Part shown: piece by piece, positions 7,223-11,890 of the stretch
Layout: each line of letters opens with the position of its first letter
Numbering within the stretch: the first letter of the stretch is position 1
Origin: Ramicandelaber brevisporus
Taxonomy: Eukaryota > Kickxellomycota > Ramicandelaberales > Ramicandelaberaceae
Direction of reading: 5' to 3'
Length of the DNA stretch: 11,890 nucleotides
Assembly: GCA_025201865.1 (NCBI GenBank)
Contig: MU603289.1
Span: 1-11,890 of the forward strand
Made by a program: the position numbers and the translations under genes
The notes under the pieces: generated by a model
What the model was told of the DNA's origin: nothing
Database searches by the model: none
Seen by the model: the letters and a program-made list of their open reading frames with translations, nothing else

Positions 7223-7663
7223 TTAGTTTGGAAGAAGGCGGCGACGCAGCCACTTCTTGTGTACATTATTGGCAAATGCCGGAGCATTAAGGTGGCGACG
7301 GCGTTTGGCTGTCATTTTGTAGTTGAGATGGATGCGGTTGGGACGAGCGTGCTTAAAGCCACCGCCACCCACTGCACGCCAGCGCTTGGCAGTTGCCTTG
7401 TGTGTGCGCAATCCGCTGCCATATCTGCGTCCGCCAAGATACATTCTGGATTGAATCGAGAGTGCTGTTGTAGCCGCGGCCGGCTGAACTAGAGATCTAG
7501 TGCTCAGAGAGCGAGTTGCTGAAGGCGACGAGACATTGAGCTGAAGACGGGCAAACATTGAGGTCAGCTGACTCTGTGGCCGTGCGGAAGCGCCGAGCTG
7601 ATTCCGCGCCAGTCGCGCAGTCGTCGTCGTCGTCGTCGACCTGATCAAACCGACAAAGTTCAT
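7223..7663 (-). CDS. MRPL35: mitochondrial large-subunit ribosomal protein bL35m
   Basis: The 146-residue protein ends in a bacterial L35-type domain (about 82-144): GLRTHKATAKRWRAVGGGGFKH matches the K-T-H-K-x-A-x-K-R-x-R-x-x-G-x-G core, followed by RIHLNYKMTAKRRRHLN and a very basic end. L35 is a small protein of the large ribosomal subunit. The ~80-residue N-terminal extension is rich in Arg, Ser, Thr and Ala with no acidic residues through the first 60, as expected of a mitochondrial presequence. The ATG at 7663 (MNFVGLIRS) is chosen because the frame upstream has no ATG; a Met at residue 36 is an alternative. A (TCG)n run at 7621-7638 codes for the Thr stretch near the start. The symbol follows human naming; yeast Mrpl35 is a different protein. 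Confidence 0.9.
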   Translation of the reverse strand: MNFVGLIRSTTTTTTARLARNQLGASARPQSQLTSMFARLQLNVSSPSATRSLSTRSLVQPAAATTALSIQSRMYLGGRRYGSGLRTHKATAKRWRAVGGGGFKHARPNRIHLNYKMTAKRRRHLNAPAFANNVHKKWLRRRLLPN

Positions 7664-7672
7664 TTCTGATAC

Positions 7673-7698
7673 TTTTTGCGTGGAATTTTTGCGTGGAA
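7673..7698. repeat. 13-bp direct repeat, two copies, in the bL35m leader
   Basis: Two exact adjacent copies of TTTTTGCGTGGAA begin 10 bases upstream of the bL35m ATG (reading TTCCACGCAAAAA on the gene's strand). They lie either in the 5'UTR or at the promoter edge. Confidence 0.85.
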
Positions 7699-7927
7699 TT
7701 TGGGGAACATCGCTGTATCCACGGAGTAAAGTGGAGTCATCTGACACATTGGTGGCGACCACCTGGAAGCATTGGAGAGGTGTCTTTGCACATCGACTCT
7801 GTCAGAATGGACTTCAGGTCCACGTTTGACGACCTTGAAAGTCCCTCATTTGATCGATAAGTTCACTCCCGCGAAACTTTTCTGGACTCAGGCGGATGTG
7901 CTCAATATGCAATCAGACAAAAATCCG

Positions 7928-7951
7928 CATCTGATTTCAGATGACATCTGA
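7928..7951. promoter_or_regulatory. CATCTGA inverted repeat with a third direct copy
   Basis: CATCTGA (7928-7934) and its reverse complement TCAGATG (7937-7943) flank two T bases, and another CATCTGA follows at 7945-7951. Three copies in 24 bases midway between divergent genes look like a transcription-factor dimer site. No known factor is assigned. Confidence 0.45.
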
Positions 7952-8163
7952 TGCTGCTCGTCGCTGACACTGTAATTGTAACTATATGAAGTGCATCAGC
8001 CGCCGTTGACCTCGCTCTGACTCATTCCGTTTGAGGCTCACATTCTTACCTACGCAACTACCGTTTTTTTTTCGACCTGCACTTTGTGTACTTGCTTTGT
8101 TACATTCCCCATCCTCCCACAAAAACCAAACACACCACCAACTGCAACAACAGTACAAAAAAA

Positions 8164-9468
8164 ATGTCAGCCGACATTCCGCCAACGCAAAAGTTCATCT
8201 CGGCGCTGGCTGGAGCAACGCTGACGTCGCTGCTCACGACTCCTCTAGACGTCGTCAAGACTCGGCTGCAAGCCCAGCCTACACCCGCAGCGGTCCAAGC
8301 ACCAACTCTGACACCGGCTGCGAAGGAATATGTCGACACGGTTATACGGTGGTGCGGAAGATCAACACTTGGCTCTGCTGCTTCAATCACTGCCTCGACC
8401 TCGCAGACCACATGGGGTGGCATGTTCTCCAGCTGCGGTAAGCCCGTCTCCAGCATGTTTATGCAGCAGCTCGCACGGCCGCACGGAGGATACGCGGTTT
8501 GCACGTGTGTCGACGGATTCTCAACTCACGCCGTGTCGGGCTCCGGGTGCTTGGTCGCTCGGCAGCGAATCCCACTTCCACCATCAGCCACAGCATTGCC
8601 AGCACGGCCCCCAGCACTGATGTATTCCGGCACAGTTGATGCGATGCGGAGTATAGCACGGACCGAGGGCATCACCAGTTTATGGCGCGGACTGTCGCCC
8701 ACGCTGGCCATGTCTGTACCGTCAACTGTGATCTACTTTGTTGGATATGACTACATTCGCGACATCATCGGCAGCGCCATTGGCGAGCAGCCGGTTCGAC
8801 AGCAAACAGCCAGCGGCAGCGGCAGCAGCTTTGCAATCGCACCACTGCTAGCTGGTGCCGCTGCTCGCACTGCCGCAGTAACAGTTGTATCGCCACTGGA
8901 ATTGATCCGGACTCGCATGCAGGCCGCCGCTGCCCACGACTTGCGCGCCGTTGTTGCCGGTATCGCCAAGATGGTCAAGAACGATGGGTTTGGCTCACTA
9001 TGGCGCGGATTAGCACCTTCTCTTTGGCGCGATGTTCCATTCTCTGCCATCTACTGGACTGGATATGAGACAATTCGGTCCAGTCTCAGCTCGAGAATGC
9101 GTGCTCAAAACGCTGCTGCATCAGGCGGTCATGTCACCGAACTCTCTGGCCGTCAAGAATACTCTGTCGCTTTTATTTCGGGGGCTTCGTCGGGCATCAT
9201 TGCGGCCATTGCAACCAATCCGTTTGACGTTGCAAAAACTCGCCGGCAAATTGATTTGTCCCGCGCACGAACACTAGGCTATGTGTCACCAGCCGCTGCA
9301 GGCACACTACCGCTGATGCAACACATGATCGCCACTGAAGGCTGGATGTCCTTGTATCGCGGCATCGCACCTAGACTGATCAAGATTGCACCGGCATGTG
9401 CCATCATGATTTCTACATATGAAGCTGGCAAGTACTACTTTGGCCACAACAAGCAGCAACAACAGTAA
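8164..9468 (+). CDS. MTM1: mitochondrial carrier, Mtm1 / SLC25A39-SLC25A40 family
   Basis: The 434-residue protein is an inner-membrane carrier of the SLC25 superfamily. All three signature motifs are present: TPLDVVKTRLQ (26-36), SPLELIRTRMQ (243-253) and NPFDVAKTRRQ (352-362). Block EGITSLWRGLSPTLAMSVPS (168-187) followed by VIYFVGYDYIRD places it with Mtm1/SLC25A39-40, the group linked to mitochondrial glutathione import and, in yeast, to manganese/iron handling. As in that group, the matrix loop between helices 1 and 2 (about 50-155) is long and has cysteines, here C64, C91, C113, C115 and C129. In human SLC25A39 loop cysteines tie protein stability to iron-sulfur status. The ATG at 8164 is chosen because the longer frame starts at GTG and this ATG has an excellent A-rich context. 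It ends in NKQQQQ. A GTAAGC at 8438 raises a small chance of an in-frame intron in the loop. Confidence 0.93.
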   Translation: MSADIPPTQKFISALAGATLTSLLTTPLDVVKTRLQAQPTPAAVQAPTLTPAAKEYVDTVIRWCGRSTLGSAASITASTSQTTWGGMFSSCGKPVSSMFMQQLARPHGGYAVCTCVDGFSTHAVSGSGCLVARQRIPLPPSATALPARPPALMYSGTVDAMRSIARTEGITSLWRGLSPTLAMSVPSTVIYFVGYDYIRDIIGSAIGEQPVRQQTASGSGSSFAIAPLLAGAAARTAAVTVVSPLELIRTRMQAAAAHDLRAVVAGIAKMVKNDGFGSLWRGLAPSLWRDVPFSAIYWTGYETIRSSLSSRMRAQNAAASGGHVTELSGRQEYSVAFISGASSGIIAAIATNPFDVAKTRRQIDLSRARTLGYVSPAAAGTLPLMQHMIATEGWMSLYRGIAPRLIKIAPACAIMISTYEAGKYYFGHNKQQQQ

Positions 9469-9734
9469 CAGTGCTAGCTAATGCACAGTCTCCTTACTAA
9501 AAATGACGACAAAATTGCTGTATCACACTATTCGTACTTTGCTTCTTCTTGCACTATAACTCCCAATCTTTCCAACCATTATACTTGACTTTTCGCCATC
9601 TATTTAATCGGATACTTCTATTCATTTAAACATCCCATACATTGCATTGGCATCTTCTGATAGCATGAAACAATAAGTTGAACGAAATGATCAAGCGCAA
9701 TTTTAGAATGTGTATCGAGAAGGGGTTGATATTT
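9469..9734. other. convergent intergenic region between MTM1 and the Myb gene
   Basis: AT-rich 3' flanks of two converging genes. An ATTAAA variant poly(A) hexamer lies on the minus strand at 9603-9608, about 130 bases past the Myb gene stop. On the + strand only weak variants such as AATAAG (near 9672) are seen for the carrier gene. No gene is apparent. Confidence 0.5.
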
Positions 9735-11077
9735 TTACAGGGTTTGTTCCTGAGCTCGGTTGATCAGGAAGTGCGGTGCTCGCCGTGGAAAGTAGTTGTC
9801 GGATATCAGGACAAACCGCCTGCCGTGGCGCCGGACGGCCAGAGCCAGCTCGACGCGGTCGGCCGGCGTGAATGCACTCTCGCAGTCGAACCTCCGCTCT
9901 GCGCTCGCAGACGCCTGCAGAGTGGTCCAGCGGCGCGAACACTGCCGCGCGTTGCGCGATGCCACCGACGAGGCAATCAGCTTCCACAGACCAGACGACG
10001 GCGGCGAGCTGTCGCACACCCGGTAGTAGGTGGACAGCAGCAGAGCATCCTCGCCGGCAGTCCAGGGAGCCGCGACGTTGGACACAGGCAGCGACGGCGG
10101 TGGCGAGGCAGACGACGGCGTGGAAGGCGACGGGAGTGGGGACGGCAGCATGTGCATCGGCGATGTGTGGACCGGACTTGGCCACGAGCTTGAGTTAGAG
10201 AGTGGACCACACGCAGTGGATGGCGTGAGTTCTGTGGATGCTGTAGATACTGTAGACACTGTGGATAATGTGGATAATGTGGACACTGCTGGGATGGATG
10301 CAGCAGATGGAAACGGCGACGGCAGTGTGCGGACTGGATATGGCAGCTGCCGAAGCGCAACTGCGGGAATCACCTGCGCGGCTGGATCTGAGTATGGAGC
10401 TGGCATCGCTGGGCTGGCAGAGGAGACCAGTGCTGCAGCTGAAACCAGCGTGGACAGCATCGACGGCGGCATTGGCAGCGGCATCGACATTGACACTGAC
10501 ATCGACATCGGCGGCATCGACGACGGCAGCATGGGTGGACTTGCGCTGGCTCCGGCAGAGTCGTCGCTGAGGTGGCTGGTGGCCGGACTTGCCAGCTGGA
10601 GCTGCTGCTGCTGCTGCGCCGCTGCATGCCGTGGTGGCTGCAGTGCTGACTGCCGCGCTGGTGTCTGGCCGGCTGCCTTGGGCCGGTGCTTGTAGTAGTA
10701 GCTGCACTGGATAGCCGTGCGGCCGTTGCCGATCTCTCTGGCCACGTCCGACCACTTGGGCTTGCCGAGCTGCGCAATGTTGCGCTCGACGTACTCGACG
10801 ATGCGGCGCTTCTCGTCGTCGGCCAGCGGCGACTTGTTCAGATTCGGCGACGCCGAGTTGTACCAGTGGAAGTGGCAGTCGATGTGGCTGCGGCCGCGGA
10901 ATGCGCCAGCAACCTCCTTCCAGCGGATGGCGCTCGGGTCGTAGCGGGCCACCAGCGACCGCAGCAGCGTGTTCTCGGCCTCGGTCCACTTGACGTGGCG
11001 AGCGGTGGTGCGCGAAATGTTGCCGCTGCTGCTGCCACTGCTGCCGTTTGCCGACGAGCGCGACCGGGCTGTTCTCG

Positions 11078-11108
<31 letters not shown>

Positions 11109-11366
11109 GTCTGACGAATGGTCGCTGGCAGAGTCGGCGTCGAAGTCGGCGGCTGACGTGACAACGGACTTGACCGAGAGGGTTTGGTAGCGGCCGTGGC
11201 ACTGCAGCGCGGAGCGGCTGCCGACCTTTGCCGCAACCTTCTGCCAGGTGCCCTGCGGGACGCGCTTGCCCGGCTCGGCCGTGAATGTGCTGGCGACGTC
11301 GGCGTAGGCGGCAAGCAGCCGGTCGTCCTCGTCCTGTGTCCACAGCTCGCGTTGCGTCGACGGCAT
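9735..11366 (-). CDS. multi-repeat SANT/Myb-domain protein, putative DNA-binding regulator
   Basis: The 543-residue protein contains at least four Myb/SANT repeats: residues ~6-62 (LWTQDEDDRLLAAY, TWQKVAAKVGSRSALQC), ~125-170 (VKWTEAENTLLRSLV, IRWKEVAGAFRGRSHIDC), ~183-228 (RRIVEYVERNI, PKWSDVAREIGNGRTAIQC) and ~432-484 (APWTAGEDALLLSTYY, LWKLIASSVASRNARQC). A fifth, degenerate unit may lie at ~497-535. The spaced Trp and the R/N-x-x-x-QC third helix are typical DNA-contacting features. A Ser/Ala linker with an Ala run separates repeats 1 and 2. A long Pro/Ser/Met/Gln-rich linker (230-430), with QQQQQ and an STV/STL repeat, separates repeats 3 and 4. Repeats 2 and 3 are adjacent, the minimal unit for specific binding in Myb proteins. 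The ATG at 11366 is the first in frame and lies just before repeat 1. Target genes and function are unknown. Confidence 0.85.
10234..10287. repeat. 9-bp coding repeat, six units, in the Myb gene linker
   Basis: Six 9-base units of the form GTGGATAAT/GTAGACACT run in tandem. On the gene's strand they encode the STL/STV iterations near residues 361-379. Units differ at one to four bases, so the array is diverged. Confidence 0.75.
11083..11106. repeat. trinucleotide (GCT)8 tract encoding polyalanine in the Myb gene
   Basis: Eight perfect GCT triplets (AGC/GCA on the coding strand) encode the Ala run at about residues 88-95 between Myb repeats 1 and 2. A shorter CTG run at about 10602-10616 encodes the Gln run near residue 251. 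Such tracts change length by slippage. Confidence 0.85.
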
Positions 11367-11422
11367 TGTTTTTTCTTCTTCGTCTTCTTCTTCTTCTGCG
11401 CGGTGCTGCTGGCGAGTGGAGA

Positions 11423-11494
11423 GATGGAATGGATGGTGGAATAGACGGTGGAATGGATGGTGGAATGGACGCTGGAATGGAAGCTGGGGTTGGA
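11423..11494. repeat. 12-bp minisatellite, about six units, upstream of the Myb gene
   Basis: Units of the form GGTGGAATGGAT repeat with a 12-base period. The middle four are nearly identical (ggtggaatagac, ggtggaatggat, ggtggaatggac, gctggaatggaa) and the last is diverged. The period is a multiple of three, and on the minus strand the units read as Pro-Phe-His-His/Arg in the frame of the downstream Myb gene. Confidence 0.85.
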
Positions 11495-11721
11495 GGTTGG
11501 AGCGACAGCCGGAGCAGAGGCAGAAGCAGGAATGCAAGCTAATTAATAATGACTGCTTGTGGCGATGCCGATGAAGAGCGAGTGCGTGGCGGAAGCAGGA
11601 AATCAGACAGGGGTGTTTGTGTGTGTTGGGTGATGCGGGCTGCAGCAAAAGGAACAATTGTGGATTAGGCAGCAGCAGAGCGCCGACATGTGTCCGAGCA
11701 TCCGGCTTTATCAATTCGCAG

Positions 11722-11748
11722 CCAAGCGCTCCAAGCGCTCCAAGCGCC
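11722..11748. repeat. 9-bp tandem repeat, three units
   Basis: Three adjacent units of CCAAGCGCT (the last ending in C instead of T). The sequence is non-coding as far as can be seen. Confidence 0.85.
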
Positions 11749-11890
11749 GAAGACAGCAGTTCTGGGGAAAACCGTACTTCCGTCACAACGTCTAATTATT
11801 CCGCCGCAGCGCCTGTGTGCGAATAGGAAGCAAGTCACGGAGCGTACAACCCTCGGCACCGAATCTGTTTTTGCGAGATACTCTGCGAGT

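Larger units (their letters stand above)
7664..8163. promoter_or_regulatory. MRPL35/MTM1: divergent promoter between two mitochondrial-protein genes (bL35m and Mtm1-like)
   Basis: Five hundred bases separate the two divergent ATGs and hold no convincing gene. Notable content is a 13-bp duplication near bL35m, a CATCTGA inverted repeat plus a third copy (7928-7951), and an A-rich Kozak context before the carrier start (ACAAAAAAAATG). Because both products act in mitochondria, shared regulation is plausible but is inference. Confidence 0.5.
11367..11890. other. 5' flank of the Myb gene with open frame and repeats
   Basis: Immediately before the ATG the coding strand is GAA-rich (about 11370-11400). 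The Myb gene frame stays open upstream to about 11786, 140 codons, but contains no ATG. A 12-bp minisatellite (11423-11494) and a 9-bp triplication (11722-11748) also lie here. No other gene is recognisable up to the window end. The region most likely holds the 5'UTR and promoter; an upstream coding exon is possible but unsupported. Confidence 0.45.

Noticed and set aside
7664-7762. 33-residue N-terminal extension of bL35m from a GTG
   Set aside because: There is no ATG in the extension, and the ATG at 7663 directly begins an Arg/Ser/Thr presequence-like segment.
7900-7975. box C/D snoRNA suggested by repeated CTGA and TGATG motifs
   Set aside because: No properly spaced terminal stem or C/D and C'/D' pair could be arranged; the motifs are explained by the CATCTGA repeats.
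8086-8163. 26-residue N-terminal extension of the carrier from a GTG
   Set aside because: Nuclear genes normally start at ATG; the ATG at 8164 has an A-rich context and is followed by the carrier's first helix.
10030-10695. 221-codon + strand open frame rich in Asp, Gly and Ser
   Set aside because: It is the mirror of low-complexity Pro/Ser/Met codons of the minus-strand Myb gene, which has recognisable domains in its own frame.
11617-11826. + strand 69-codon frame with Ser/Pro repeats at the right edge
   Set aside because: It starts at TTG, and its repeat content comes from the 9-bp triplication; no protein evidence.

Overview
The window is nuclear DNA from a eukaryote, most likely a fungus. 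The gene set is nuclear-encoded ribosome-assembly, SUMO, mitochondrial-carrier and mitoribosomal proteins. All eight complete genes read through as single uninterrupted ORFs, intergenic gaps are short (86 to about 530 bases), and translation starts sit in A-rich or CACC-type contexts with no bacterial ribosome binding sites. The intron-poor, compact layout and the many Pro/Ala/Ser/Gln-rich tracts would suit an early-diverging fungus such as a Kickxellomycotina-like lineage. That placement is inference from style, not a phylogenetic result.

Layout from left to right: a possible 3' end of an unrecognised + strand gene (3-71); a WDR74/Nsa1 ribosome-assembly WD40 protein on the minus strand (497-1984); head-to-head with it, the SUMO E2 enzyme Ubc9 (+, 2173-2655); a secreted Pro/Ala-rich protein (+, 3187-4500); 86 bases on, a membrane protein with a signal peptide, a protease-associated (PA)-like ectodomain and seven predicted membrane segments (+, 4587-6185); a divergent MOB-family protein (+, 6326-7129); a mitochondrial ribosomal protein bL35m (minus, 7223-7663); divergently from it, an Mtm1/SLC25A39-40 mitochondrial carrier (+, 8164-9468); and a multi-SANT/Myb DNA-binding protein (minus, 9735-11366) whose 5' flank carries a 12-bp minisatellite and a long open frame without an ATG.

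Most genes are housekeeping and do not form one pathway. Two pairings may be functional: Nsa1/Ubc9 share a 188-bp divergent promoter, and the two mitochondrial genes bL35m/Mtm1 share a ~500-bp divergent promoter containing three copies of a CATCTGA motif. The most unusual proteins are the PA-like/seven-membrane-segment protein (with a short overlapping upstream ORF), the MOB protein with an expanded zinc-ligand loop, and the protein with four to five Myb repeats. I see no CRISPR array, transposon, tRNA, rRNA or defence system. No clearly novel multi-gene system is evident.
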